Origin: Blepharisma stoltei
Taxonomy: Eukaryota; Ciliophora; Heterotrichea; Heterotrichida; Blepharismidae
NCBI GenBank assembly: GCA_914767885.1
Contig: CAJZBQ010000044.1
Coordinates: forward strand, 974,891-1,038,890
Length of the DNA: 64,000 bases
Direction: 5' to 3'
In this document: positions 31,655 to 43,062 of the stretch, in pieces
Position numbering within the stretch: position 1 is the stretch's first letter
Layout of the letters: each line of letters begins with the position of its first letter
Made by a program: the position numbers and the translations under genes
Notes under the pieces: model-generated
The model's database searches: none
Seen by the model: the letters and a program-made list of their open reading frames with translations, nothing else
What the model was told of the DNA's origin: nothing

Positions 31655-34600
31655 ATGTCTTACCCCTACATGTAATTGAAACTCAGGAAATTCGACAATA
31701 AATCTCCCATCACAATCAACGACGAGTTTTCAAGCAAAGAAGAGGAAGAGCAACTGTTTGAAAAGCGGCTTCCAGTTCCTGCAAGACCTGTGAGTGCTAA
31801 AAATTCTGAATTTAAAGCTTCGAAAACTCCTAAAAAGAAACTGGCACGGCCGACCTCAGCAAGCAAAAACATTTTCCCAGTCCGAAACATAATGCAGCAG
31901 CGAAGAGTCACTGACCCACTTGCCTTGGCCAGACTCCGTCCTAAGAACATTCCTATGGATAAAGAACGGCTTTACGACGAAAACATGGCCCTTAAGATGA
32001 AAATCAACAGCTTAAGCGAAGACATCGTCATACTCAAAACTAAGCTCAACCAGTCTGAAAGGGAAATCATCAAAAAAGAAGGCTTTTTTGGAGACACCAA
32101 AAATCGAGGCGACAAATTCAGTGCTCAAAACCTCAAGAGTGTGCATTTAATTACAAGTCTTAAGCAAACCATTAAAGAGCTAAGGCTCCAGTTACAAGCG
32201 AAGGACGAGGATATCATGCTGTTGAGGAAAAATTTGAAATCTACTAGCCTTGCATTGTGAATAGAAAATATTTTAAAGGATTTTCTATATCAATAATAAA
32301 AAAAATTACCTACAATTATATAGGAAAAGTAAGCAATCTGAGCTGGAAGTAGAAATTCAAGCTTACATTGATGAATGCACAAGGCTAAGACATCACCTTG
32401 AAGAAGTCATGCAACAAAGAGATGCTGGGAACTCCCAAGGATTCGGCAATTTTGAAGAACAGAACTACCAGCAGCTTGCTATGATAAATAATCTGAAAAA
32501 AGAAAACGCAGAGCTCACTAATAATTTGAATCAAACTAAAGAAGAAGCACTTAGGTGGAGAGAAAAGGCTACAGAACTGGAAAGAAACAAAAAGAAAAGA
32601 CCAACGTCAAAAAAGACCGAAATTAACAACTTGAAAACTGAAATTCAGCACTTGAAAATGAAGCTGACCAACGGTGAACAAGAAATAAACCAAAAAGACT
32701 CCGAAGCCAAGTCAGAAATCGAAAAATTCGCCAAAGCCAACCAAGAACTCGCTCAAAAATCCCAAATCTCTGAATCAAAGCTAAAGGAGCAATCAGCAAT
32801 AATTGAGCAGCTGCGGACACAGGTATCAAACCTCCAGAAAGAGATGCAGAAAGCCCATAGGACCACTCCATATGTAGACACCTCAGGGTCACATATGATC
32901 CAAAAAATGGGCAACCCTCCAAAGCTTTTCAAGCTTATAAACCAAGTTATCACAAAGAAAAGGATGCTGATTACTGTATTTTTATCCCTGCTAGATACAA
33001 ATAATAATGGGTATATTGAAATAGAGGAATTTATAAGAGGCATGAAACTCCATGGCCAGCATGTCAAGAAAAAGCATATAGAAGATGCTATGCGAGAGGT
33101 CACAGGAAAAGTCAGCAATTTTATACATTTGAGGACTCTAGAGGATGCTTTTGAAAGGTATGAATATTCAAATTCTCCGTTAAGTGTGAGCAGTGGAGAC
33201 GAAATGGCTCCTGCTAAGCCTGTCCCGAAGGCGCCAGGCTTAAAAGAAGAGAAAAAGGAGCTGCCTATCTTGAATGTCAATAAAGTAGCTAGTCCAATGC
33301 ATTTAGATGCAGAAACACCTGTCATGGAAAACCTGCCTGAGATACCACAAAAACAAAAACAAGAAGAAGCCAAAAAAGCAGTTGAAAATAAAGCAAAAGT
33401 TAGTGAAATTTCACCTCAAAAGCCTCAGCCAGAAATTCAGAAAAAAGTAGAAGAATCCAAGATTCCAGCAAAATCTTCATCCCTTGACATTAACCCAGCA
33501 CAAAATAAAGACACAAAACCTCCTGAGAAAATTCCGCACCCTCCAAAGGAAATTCCTCCTCTTCAAAACATCCCTCCAAAAGAAGTCCCCCCTCTTCAAA
33601 ACATCCCTCCAAAAGAGCCACCCAAGCCAATTCAGCCAACACCACCAAAAGAGCCTGAAACCCCGACAATCAAAGTTTCTCAAATAACTCAAATAATCAA
33701 GCATATCTCTATGAGAATGCAGCTAAACCGTCTGCCAAAAAACAAACTAATGCAAGTTCTATTTGGTTCTGGCTACAATAAAGACACGCTTATTAGCAAA
33801 GAAGAAATAAGGGAAATTCTTTCTAAAGCTCCATTAAATTTTAGCAATGAAGCTGAGCTTGATAATTTCTGCAGATTCCTGGTTGAGCCTGAAACTGACA
33901 AAATCCCTATCAGCGTCCAAAAGAGTGCTAAAGCTTCAAGAAAAGATATAGGAGTCAAGCTTTATAAGATCCTTGATGAGTGGGACGTTTTTTCCCAAGA
34001 AGATGAAAATGATTTTGATGAGCAGCTGTACAGAATTATAAGCAAGCATAAAGACGGGCTAAAAAAAGCGTGCAAGGCTAAAGATCCCAACAAAACAGGA
34101 CTTATCACTTTGGATTACTTCTGCGAAGTTTTAAAAGACTTGAAAATTGAGTTTCCTCCAAAAATCATGAGGTATATGACTCTTCTGTTTTATTCTAATA
34201 AACTAGAGCTAAACTCAGTCCCTTATAAGCATTTTATCAAAGCTTATAAATCCCCACCTGAAGAAGAAGAAGAGTATGAAGAAGACTACGAAGGCGAAGA
34301 AAAAAATGAAGAGGAAGAAGAAGAGCTGACTGACGAAAGCAGAGCCAAAATCGTCAGGCACTATCTAGAAATCATCGCAGAAGCCTTAAAAGACCAGAAA
34401 AAAGCAGTAAGAGATGCTTTTAAATATGATAAAAATGGGTTTATAAACCCTGACAGCTTCATAGAAGGCTTGAAAAACCTTGGCATCGACGATATTGAAG
34501 ATGAGCTTTTGGTACTTATCATTGAGTCTTTACAATATGAAGAAGAAACCAATGAAATGTACATCAGCGTTGAAGAACTAGAAGAAATTTTAGAACACTA

Positions 34601-36332
34601 TGGAGTGCCGATTAAGAGTCATGAGTATTCCAATGTAGAAGAATATGAAGAAGGAGAACAGTCTCCTGGAAGCGACATAAGGAAGATCACAAATCAGTTC
34701 GCTGCAACAGAAGGGGAGAGAATCAAAAAAGTGTCAATGCTTGAGTCCTCTGTCAGCTCCAGCGACAAAAGAGATGAAAGCGTCCCTGACTCCTTGCCTA
34801 GTGAAGCATTTTCTGCGAAAATGCATAAAGAAGAGCCTGCAAAAGAAATTAATTTTGAAAACCCAAGCCAGTATAAAGCATTTGGCAACGTCGCTTCAAT
34901 TGAAGAATTGGTTAAGAGCCAAAAATCAAGCTCCAGCTCGAGCTCTTCATCAAGAAAATCTAGCGTGTCTAGCAAAAAGTCAAAAAAATCTAGCATATCT
35001 AGCAAAAAATCAAAAAAATCAAGCTCGTCTTCATCAGAAAAGTCCAGCATATCAAGCAAAAAGAAGTCAAAGTCCAGTTCATCAGAAGAAGAGTATGTAT
35101 CAGACTATAAGAGCGATAAAAACGAGAATAAATCGGATAAAGAAGAAAAGAAAAGCAATAACCGATATAAGGAGAAATCTCCTTCTGAAGAGTCTCCAAA
35201 GGAAGAGTACTCTGATTACGAAAGCGACCATGACAAAGAAACACAAAAGGAGACTCAAGCCAAAAAAGAGAGCGGAGTGCCTTCACTGTCTTATAAAAAA
35301 TCTGAAAGTGAATCAGATAAAATAACCCCAAGGTCACAAATTTCAGAATCTTCCTATTCAAGCGAGAAAAAAAGTTTTAAAGGCCAAGGTAAAAAAACAG
35401 ACTACGAGGAAAAAGTGTCTGATAGCGATGTAAGTGAAAAGTCAAAAAGCTCTAAACCCCCCCCCCCCCTCCGTGAGCGAACAAAAAAAATTTTGTTCGC
35501 TCACGGGGGGGTTAATTTTTTTTTTTAAAAAAAAAAAAATTTATATATAATTTTTTATAAAAAATATTTTTTTCGAAATTTAAAAAAATCCTAATTTGCA
35601 AAAATTGGGAAGCAAATATTAATTTAATTTGCAAAATTTATGTTTTAAAACGCAATTTGTTTAAAATTAAACAGAATTAGCTCTAGATTTCATTATACTA
35701 ATTATCACTTATATATCAAAATTTTTTTCCATTAAAATTTTTTCTATTAAAAAAATTTTTGTTCACTCACGGAGGGTGGGTTTTTGGTCAAAAAATGGCG
35801 ATTTTTCTAATGGTTTTGTTCGCTCACGGAGGGGGGGGGGGGGAGTAAGGCAAGTGTCAAGAAAGCGGCTTCAGATAAAAATTTATCTATTGAGAAGCAT
35901 CAAAAATCTGAAGAAAGCTATGAAGAAGAGCAAAACTCTAGCTCAGTTTCTGATTCCAGTGAAAAGGGAAAAGCTGCTTTTGAATATGAAAAGCCACAGA
36001 AACCATTAGAGCAAGTTCCTCTGAAGGTAAACCAGCCTCCTCAAGCAATCCCTCTGAAGATAAACCAGAGTCCTCGTCAATTGCCAGAATCAAGTAATAA
36101 TGAAGAAAGTCCATATGAGTCAGAGATTGAGTATTCTCCACATTCCTCAAACTATGAAGAGGAAGAAGAAAAAGTAATTCAGACTAAGCCTGAGCTTCCA
36201 AAAGTAGAAAAAGCCGAAGAGCCAGAAGAAGACATTGAAGAAAGCATAGAGTCCAAGAAATCCGAAGAAGAATATCAAAGTGACTATGACTCTGACAAAG
36301 GAGGGTCTAGTTCTGGTTCAATAAGCTTATAA
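31655..36332 (+). CDS. EF-hand and coiled-coil protein
   Basis: About 1394 aa after removal of a 15 nt intron, an IES of about 85 bp and a 393 bp MITE. N-terminus MSYPYMKFDNKSPITIND; then coiled coil with the segment ELEVEIQAYIDECTRLRHHLEE (about 200), more coiled coil, a canonical EF hand (LDTNNNGYIEIEEF), a Pro/Lys-rich linker, several degenerate EF hands (DPNKTGLITLDYF, YDKNGFINPDSF) and a very long Ser/Glu/Lys-rich tail. The tail continues across the MITE (KSSK-ASVKKAAS) to UAA at 36332. Calcium-responsive cytoskeletal role is inference; family not named. Confidence 0.8.
31672..31686 (+). other. Intron (15 nt) near the start of the EF-hand gene
   Basis: GTAATTGAAACTCAG. Removal links MSYPYM to KFDNKSPI in frame; read through, UAA follows the ATG at once. 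Confidence 0.8.
32245..32329. other. IES (85 bp) in the EF-hand gene
   Basis: TA at 32245-32246 and 32330-32331 gives KSTKQSELEVEIQ; an alternative left TA at 32242 (88 bp) gives KSKQSELEVEIQ, also in frame. Contains UGA/UAA in frame and the AT-rich core typical of the others. Confidence 0.75.
35453..35845. mobile_element. Family B MITE/IES in the EF-hand gene
   Basis: Flanked by TAA (35453-35455, 35846-35848). The left end is a hairpin (CTCCGTGAGCGAACAAAA and inverse), the right end GTTCGCTCACGGAGGGGG. Removal joins KSSK to ASVKKAAS, continuing the charged tail. Confidence 0.88.
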
Positions 36333-36737
36333 TGATATTTCATATATAGCATAAAGCACCATTTTGGGCAGGCTTTCCAATCTTTCCCATAGGGAAATAG
36401 GGAGTTCGTAAAGCTAAATAATTCTGGTTATGACCAAATCCTAAATACAGAGCCTTAAAAATTGTGGTTTATCAATTGGAGTTGATTTGCCAAATAACCT
36501 ATTTCCCGTCATAAAAGATTGTGAAGCCCAGGCCAAAAAGTGCTTAGTCTATAGAATTAAATTAAATTTGTAAGACAGCTTCAATTTTTTCAACAAAAAT
36601 GAAAGCCAATCATAATTATTAATTTATACTATTAAAACCTCATTAAAGCAAAACAGTAAGAATTTCCAGAAAGGGCTGTTTTTATATATATAAACCGGAT
36701 TTTTCTATTATAAAAAGGTTTTTTTAAATAAGAGAAA
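36333..36737. other. Intergenic region with a foldback repeat
   Basis: Contains an imperfect inverted repeat, 36355-36544: the left arm AGCACCATTTTGGGCAGGC...CAATCTTT...GGGAAATAGG pairs with the inverse of CCTATTTCCC...AAAGATTG...GCCAAAAAGTGCT. No gene recognised. Confidence 0.6.
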
Positions 36738-37418
36738 ATGATGGATTGGAAAGGAGCGATGACGTCTGCAGGCGGGTACTGGAAGCCACCGAAACCAAAA
36801 CGAAGCTGCTGAGATCTCTGTTTTGGAGGTCCTGAATGGATAGAAGAAGTTCCAGCCTCCAGCTCAGTTCACCAGAAAGAAAAGCAAGGCAAACAATACT
36901 GGACAAAAGAAGAAGACAAAAAACTGATAAAACTCGTGGGGAAGCTGGGCTATGACTGAGAAACTATTTCAAGAAAATTTTCTGGAAAAACTGCAATTCA
37001 ATGCTCACGCAGATGGAACAACAAGCTAGACCCAAGCATCAAAAGAACGCCTTGGACTGCTGACGAAGATGTCGTGCTAAAACGCTTGGTTTTAGAACTC
37101 GGCTATAATTGGGATGAAATTCGAAAATATTTAGACGGTAGGTCAGCACATGGCGTAAAACATAGGTTTCTGTCCTATATCCAGCCACAGCTTTCTCGAG
37201 AAGAAATTCAAGCTATTGAAAGAGTCAACTCTGGGCTGGCAACTGAAGAGAACAAAGAAAATAATAATGTGAGTGAATATATGGATCTTGATGGCGGGAA
37301 GGATGCTGAACTCCAACGATTGAATAAATTGATGGAAGAACTGCATGCTGTGATGCTTAGAACCAATGAACAAATCAGCTCTCTTGAAACGGAAATGTAC
37401 CAACCTGGGATCAATTAA
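36738..37418 (+). CDS. Two-repeat Myb/SANT DNA-binding protein
   Basis: 226 aa, two UGA read as Trp. Myb repeat 1: YWTKEEDKKLIKLVGKLGYDWETISRKF..., the W of YDWETI being UGA at 36957, precisely the second conserved Trp; it ends TAIQCSRRWNNKLDP. Repeat 2: RTPWTADEDVVLKRLVLELGYNWDEI...HGVKHRFLSYI. Together an R2R3-like unit that contacts DNA. A C-terminal helix (RLNKLMEELHAVMLRTNEQISSLE) could dimerise. Two adjacent ATGs; the first is used. A transcription factor or chromatin protein, target unknown. Confidence 0.88.
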
Positions 37419-37515
37419 GTGGAATTTTGTTATAGATCTTTATTTAAATAAAATTGCTATTTAATTAATAAAAACTGTAAATAAGCTTCTGGGGATGATT
37501 TGTTTAACTAAGCAG

Positions 37516-38322
37516 CTAATTTATATTCAAGAGCTCTTGGATGAGCTTATCTTTTTCTTCTATTTCTTTGTTTTTCTCTAATATTAATTGTTTGAGTTTT
37601 TTTGTTTTGATATCTTGCCTATCATATATTTTCTTGCAGGGAATTTTGAAGACCCCAATTTGGCAATTGTTTTGTTTTACAACGTCCCCAAACCCACTAG
37701 ATTCAGTCACATGGCTAACTATGTATAATATTTGTTTATCAAATGCATGTCTAAAAGAGACAAGCATCCTATATTGAGATGCAATTTGAGGATTTTTGGT
37801 TAGCAGCTTCACAAAATCGTGGAAGCTCTTTTTATAATTGGCATTCTGAGGGTCTTCTTTTAGTCCGCTTTTAAAATACTGATGATGCTGCCCTCTTCTT
37901 TCAATTTCTGCTAACCCTGGGAATTCCCGAAAATCAGGCTCCATAAATCTATCTAGCCACATTTCACGAAGCTTAAATCGGGCAGGCTGAATTTTTTGAG
38001 AAAAATAGATCTTATTCTGAAAGCGTAAAGTTAAAAATTTTGCTTGATTTCTTTGATTTTCATCTTCACGAAGCTCATCTTGATTTTCTTGGAGATTTTC
38101 ATTATTGTTTATCTGCGGATTGTTTTCTTGAGCTTGCACTTGATTTTGATTGATTTCTCCATTTTCATTATTTTCTTCCAGGTTTATCACTGCTGGATTA
38201 AGTGCATCAAGAAGCCAATTCATTGCCTCTACAATGCTGTGCTGATATCTAAAGGGAATCTGATTTATTTGTTCATGGGAATATCCAGCTTCATAAAGTC
38301 TTTCTCTAGTTGCACGATCCAT
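37516..38322 (-). CDS. Hypothetical protein with UBA-like N-terminus
   Basis: 268 aa, uninterrupted. Residues 6-42 (RERLYEAGYSHEQINQIPFRYQHSIVEAMNWLLDAL) have the length and G-Y/F ... ALNWL pattern of a UBA-like three-helix fold. An Asn/Gln/Glu-rich linker follows (low complexity, about 45-95), then a globular part with no recognised domain and a C-terminal coiled coil (KTKKLKQLILEKNKEIEEKDKLIQELL). Lies convergent to the Myb gene with about 100 bp between. Function unknown. Confidence 0.65.
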   Translation of the reverse strand: MDRATRERLYEAGYSHEQINQIPFRYQHSIVEAMNWLLDALNPAVINLEENNENGEINQNQVQAQENNPQINNNENLQENQDELREDENQRNQAKFLTLRFQNKIYFSQKIQPARFKLREMWLDRFMEPDFREFPGLAEIERRGQHHQYFKSGLKEDPQNANYKKSFHDFVKLLTKNPQIASQYRMLVSFRHAFDKQILYIVSHVTESSGFGDVVKQNNCQIGVFKIPCKKIYDRQDIKTKKLKQLILEKNKEIEEKDKLIQELLNIN

Positions 38323-38993
38323 AAAATTAAAAGTCTACATAATCAATAATAAAATCTATCATAAAAGGCGTCATAATTTCTAGTTATGAGATTCATATAA
38401 TTTGCCAATCATTCATATTATTAATTTCATTGAAGCTCTATATGCAAAAATCGATAATTAAATTTAAGCTAATTAAAGCAATTTTAAGTTCAATTTATTT
38501 CATTTTCCAAATTAGCTATTTAGGTATACTAATTGACCAAGAATAGCCCACTAAGGAGCCATTCTTGGTCTGCCAGAAAAAAATTTTGACAAAAGATCCT
38601 AATCTGCCATTACCACTGAGTTTTGGTGTTTCCAAATTTTTTGGGCAAGCCAAATGCAATAAAAAAAATTGTTCTTTTGCGATGATGCATTTGGCTTGTC
38701 AAAAAAATTTGGCAACACCAAAACTCAGTGGTAATTGCAGATTAGGATCGTTTGTCATTACCAATGAATTTTGATATTGCCAAATTTTTTTGACAAGCCA
38801 AATGCATCATCGCAAAAGAACAATTTTTTTTTATTGCATTTGGCTTGCCCAAAAATTTGGAAACACCAAAACTCAGTGGTAATGGCAGATTAGGATCTTT
38901 TGTCAAAATTTTTTCTGGCAGACCAAGAATGGCTCCTTAGTGGGCTATTCTTGTCAATTAGTATATATTTATTCCGCTACATTTTAAATTATA
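38323..38993. other. Divergent intergenic region holding a long palindrome
   Basis: Between the hypothetical protein (minus) and the coiled-coil gene (plus). About two thirds is the palindromic element at 38527-38963; the rest is AT-rich and must carry both promoters. Confidence 0.6.
38527..38963. mobile_element. Palindromic (foldback) element, about 437 bp
   Basis: Ends TACTAATTGACCAAGAATAGCCC and its inverse GGGCTATTCTTGTCAATTAGTA, flanked by TA. Arms are nearly perfect inverse copies over about 200 bp. Within them is a smaller palindrome twice (CCACTGAGTTTTGGTGTTTCC ... its inverse), so the whole can fold as a cross. A fragment, AATAGCCCACTAAGGAGCT, recurs at 55134. Confidence 0.85.
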
Positions 38994-40460
38994 ATGTCTA
39001 AACAGATTAACGACTACGTTATTGATGGAGTCATCAAAAGCATCCGCGACACTTTGCATCGACACACAGGCAGCATCAGCTCAGATATATCTCATAGCCC
39101 ACGGAGCAATATGGTTTCAGAGAGTTACTATGGCTCAAATACCTCTTTTGAAAAACCAATAAGGCTGCCTTTTCAAAATTCCAAATCATCCCAACGGCCT
39201 TCTTCTCAAAATAGTAGACACACCAGGACTACATATTCAATGGACATGGACTGATCTAGTCGGCCTATTTCAAAAGAGCACAGCCCAATCGCTTCTCCAT
39301 CCCCAGTGCTTCTTGATGAATCCTTAGAAAACATTACAACAAATCAAGATAATCGATCTTCAATAAGCGGGCTTAGTTATGACTCTTTGCATAGATTTAC
39401 TCCTAGGCTTGAGTCTATTCCACAGCACAATTTAGACGTCACTTTTAAGCAGCAGCCATTTAAAGAGAAGCAAAATCAATTTTTCGATAACAAAGAAAAT
39501 AATTCGAAAATGGAACTGGAGAAACTGAATGACTCCAAGGACAAACAAATTAAAGACCTAGAACTCAAGCTCAAAGAAGCTGCAAATACTAATGAAGACC
39601 ACAAGAATGAAATCTGGGACTTGAAAAAGGAAAACAAAGCTCTTCAAAAAGATAGTGAAGAACTGACAGTTTTGAGGGGCAAACTTAGAGAAATGGATCA
39701 GAAACTTATTGTTTTGGAAAAAGAAAAAGATGGTTTAGGTTCAGAGAATCTAGAACTCAAGAAAAAAGTCAAAACAATAGAAATAGAAGCAAATAAATTG
39801 GATAATAGAAATAGCAATTACTTCAAAGAAATCGAGATGATCAAAAACAAATACAATGAAAACTGTGACGCATTTATTGCTTTGAAAAAAGAAAATCTAG
39901 CCATAATTGAAGAAAGGGATGGGTATCGGAAATCTTCGACCGAGCTTGCAGAAAAGTGCGAGAAAATGAGCAAAGAGAAATACGAGCTAGAGGAGAGAAT
40001 AACAGATTTGAAGCGCCTTTTAAAAGAAAGAGCTGAGCTAAAGTACCGTAATATTGATAAGCTAATCGAAGAAAGCCAAATCAAAATTGGCTACTTCGAT
40101 GAAAGAGTAAAGTTTCTGGAAAACGAAAACAAGCAGCTTAAAGACCGCCTAGCAGAATCACAAGCCCTCCTCGAGATCGAGAGAAATAACTCAAACATAA
40201 GCAGTCTCTCCATCAAAGCTGCAAACAGACGGTCAAGCTCTATTGGAGAGACCACAAGTCCTCTCTCCCTAAGCCACTTAGTCAAGAAAAGTCCACTAAA
40301 AAAGCATTCAAAATCGCACTTAAAGAGGTCAACCAGCAGCAGACTGATAAAAGAAATCCAAGACATCCTTTCCGTCAATTCCATAAGTCTCCTAATTCCG
40401 ACCATTGTAGATCTAGCCAAATCACGCAGTCACAACCGAAGAGACCGAACTGCTTATTAA
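38994..40460 (+). CDS. Coiled-coil protein
   Basis: 488 aa with one internal UGA (MDMDWSSRPIS at 39252). Ser-rich, disordered N-terminal third, then coiled coil from about residue 165 to 405 (KMELEKLNDSKDKQIKDLELKLKEA ... RVKFLENENKQLKDRL), and a basic Ser/Lys C-terminus (KSPLKKHSKSHLKRSTSSR). No known domain. Composition suggests a centrosomal/basal-body or cortical scaffold; not testable from the sequence. Start: first ATG after the palindrome, MSKQINDYVIDG. Confidence 0.72.
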
Positions 40461-40501
40461 TTTTTGTGTTTAAATATAAAATATAATTGAGTCTGGTGAA
40501 A

Positions 40502-41200
40502 ATGAAAAACAGGAAAAATTCATTTGATGCTAAATTTCTTTCTAAGACCGCCAACCTCCGACAAGACCCAATTTCCTGCTATAATACTGTGGTTTCTCAG
40601 TATAATGACAGAGTTAATGTGAAAAATGGGATTCATCTGGAGCATGCATATAATGACGCTGTATACGTGTTTTGGTTCGGCTTTCAAAGATACTGATACT
40701 GACTTCTATTTATTTTATATCTGGCACCTTATGTCACAATAATCACGCTTTGCTTGTCATTATACTCTTTAATCATCCATGAAAATGCTTTGTCGGTGTA
40801 CAGAAACAACTCGAAGCAAGTAAAAGATCTATTTGAAAACATGGTTTTGAACGAAGAAATATGCAAGAATGGATCAAGCCACTATCTCTATTTCTCCCTC
40901 AAGCCTCAAGATGTCGATTTCTTTCCTTTCCCCCCTACAACCAAAGAAGTTTTGAAGGCTCGGGAAAATGACGGAAAAGTCTGCTTTATGGTCTATGACA
41001 GAGTTTTTTTGAGTTGATCAGAAAACTTAAGATCTAGCCGATGCCTGATTTGGCTGCACACAGTACTTAACATTGCTTTATTTGTTGCAATGCAATATTA
41101 TGTGTACACTCCACTGTTTTGCTTCAACCTACTGCATCCGGTAGAGTCGATTTCGAAATGCGGGGTTTCTGATATTAATTCTATTGTGTTTTTCTGATAA
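40502..41200 (+). CDS. Small two-span membrane protein
   Basis: 232 aa with four UGA Trp, including a membrane-edge YWYWLLFILYLAPYVTIITL segment (about residues 60-85, TM1) and the last residue. A soluble loop of about 85 residues is followed by a second hydrophobic stretch (LIWLHTVLNIALFVAMQYYVYTPLF). A positively charged N-terminus (MKNRKNSFDAKFLSK) suggests N-in topology. No family recognised. Begins only 41 bp after the preceding gene; the upstream in-frame TTG at 40487 is not needed. Confidence 0.65.
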
Positions 41201-41227
41201 TATGTAGCATAATTTTTTACTAATAAA

Positions 41228-43006
41228 ATGTACAGTGATGTTCTCATAGTAGGCGGAGGCATGGCAGGCTCAGCTTTAGGCTGCGCTCTTGCCACTTCAA
41301 GTTTGTTTTCGAAAATCACAGTAATTGACACAACACCAATCCCAAAGGCACCTGAAAACGAGGTCCCAGATCCGAGATGTGTGACCCTGACTCCGATTTC
41401 TCAGAAATTTATGCGCTCAATTGGCACTTGGAACTTGATTGAAGAAAAGAGGAGGGCTGGATTCAAGGAAATGAAGGTTTGGGATTACTATGGAACCGGC
41501 TCGATGCTCTTTGAGGACTCATATGGCTGGGTTTTGGAAAATAAAGCGATCACTCATGCTAATATGACGAGGCTTTCTCAGTTCCCCAACGTCGAAATTC
41601 TGGCCCCAGCGAAGGTTAAAGGCTTCAGTGTGAGGACTGGGGAAGTTGAGGTTGAGCTTGAAGACGGGCAGAAGCTGACCACGAGTTTGGTTGTCGGAGC
41701 TGATGGAAAAGAGTCAAAAGTGAGGAATGATTTCAAGATTGGGGCTTGGAGGTCGACTTACCCACACTGTGGACTTGTGTGCACTGTAAAGGCAGACAAC
41801 AAGGTTCCAACTGCTTATCAGAGATTTTTGAAGACTGGACCGATTGCATTGCTTCCATTTTGGGATGATTATTATTCTATTGTCTGGTCTCTGCCTCCAT
41901 TAGAAGCGGAAAGGCTCAAAAAGATTCCTCCAGCTCAATTTATTGAGGAACTGAACAAAGCACTACATGACCCGTCTATAGTCAGTTTTCCAGTGAGCAC
42001 ACAACTAGACGCTCCAATGATTAGAGAAATAACGACAGATAGGTTTAGCTTTCCATATGCTCTTCAGCACGCATCAAAATTCGTAGACAGCAGAGTCGCT
42101 CTTATTGGAGATGCAGCTCACACAATTCACCCAATGGCTGGACAGAGTACATTATATTAAATTTTAATTTCTACCGCTTAACACTCATTACCGCATGATC
42201 TTAACGGACTCCTGCACTTGCATCGGGGTTACCAATCCAATACAGTGTGTGCACCACCTAACTTCACTTCTGAATAGTCCCTCAGCTTCGGCGTTCGGAT
42301 TTCAACAGCTGTCCTTCTAGCTCTCATGGGTTGCCTCACAAAATTTTAAAAAAAATATAATTTTTTGATCGATTCCAAGTAAAAAAGAAAAACCTGGAAC
42401 CGAGACCGTAACTCCTGGTTTTGCCCTAGAGAGCTGCCCGATAGGCCTAGGAAGATTTTCTAGGCTTCCCCTTCCCTTTCCAACTCCAAGCTACTTCTCC
42501 ACGTGATAAAATCAAATCCTGAAAAAGGACTTTGGCTATGCTCTACATTCCACGGAATCGCTTACCTAAAATTTCTACCCATTTCTGATTTGGCACAACC
42601 TTGCCAGATATAATTAATTATGTAACAGAAGGCCCTCTCTTAGTCGCCATATTTAATTAGTGCTGGACAGGGCTACAATTTAGGAGTATATGACGTTATC
42701 AACTTGGCCCATGACCTATGCGAAGCTGCTAAGGTTGGCAAAGACCCTGGATCTCTGATGTCATTAGAAAACTACGCAACAAGATCAAGACTTTACAACA
42801 CCCTATTTGCTGGCTTCGAGCAGTTCATTTTATGGAACTATACAGACTTCGGTTTGATTCATTATTGAAGAAACGCCAATTTTTCTCTTATCAACAACAT
42901 CCCTCCTCTAAAGAGCTTGTTTCAAGCAGGCGCTAACGGCACATATTATGTTCCAAGCCATTGGAGTTGGGTATCAGAAATGCCTCCAGAAGAAATCCCT
43001 TTCTAA
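41228..43006 (+). CDS. COQ6: Ubiquinone biosynthesis monooxygenase COQ6
   Basis: Pieces 41228-42145 and 42671-43006 join to 417 aa. FAD motif VLIVGGGMAGSALGCALA, the second motif VVGADGKESKVR and the third GDAAHTIHPMAGQ-GYNLG; the insert lies exactly inside the last, most conserved motif, and the join rebuilds it. UGA as Trp at 42866 (HYWRNANF). The flavoprotein hydroxylates the ring of the ubiquinone precursor in mitochondria. No clear presequence before the FAD motif, so a hidden upstream segment is possible. Works in the same organelle as the ETF-QO and SCOT genes here. Confidence 0.9.
42146..42661. mobile_element. Retroposon-like insert in COQ6, target repeat without TA
   Basis: Flanked by 9 bp direct repeats GCTGGACAG (42137-42145 and 42662-42670). 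Removing 525 bp restores the GQG of the FAD motif. No TA lies within the repeats; the TA nearest each edge gives a frameshift. Sequence shares blocks with the inserts at 24792 and 13024 (for example CATTACCGCATGATC; inverse of GGAGTTGGAAAGGGAA). Confidence 0.85.
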
Positions 43007-43062
43007 CTTAAAGCACTTAATCCTTATTTTTATGAGAAATTTATATTTTAGGCATGTTAATT

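Noticed and set aside
35455-35528. C-terminus PPPPLRERTKKILF of the EF-hand protein
   Set aside because: MITE end read as protein; the real chain resumes at 35849.
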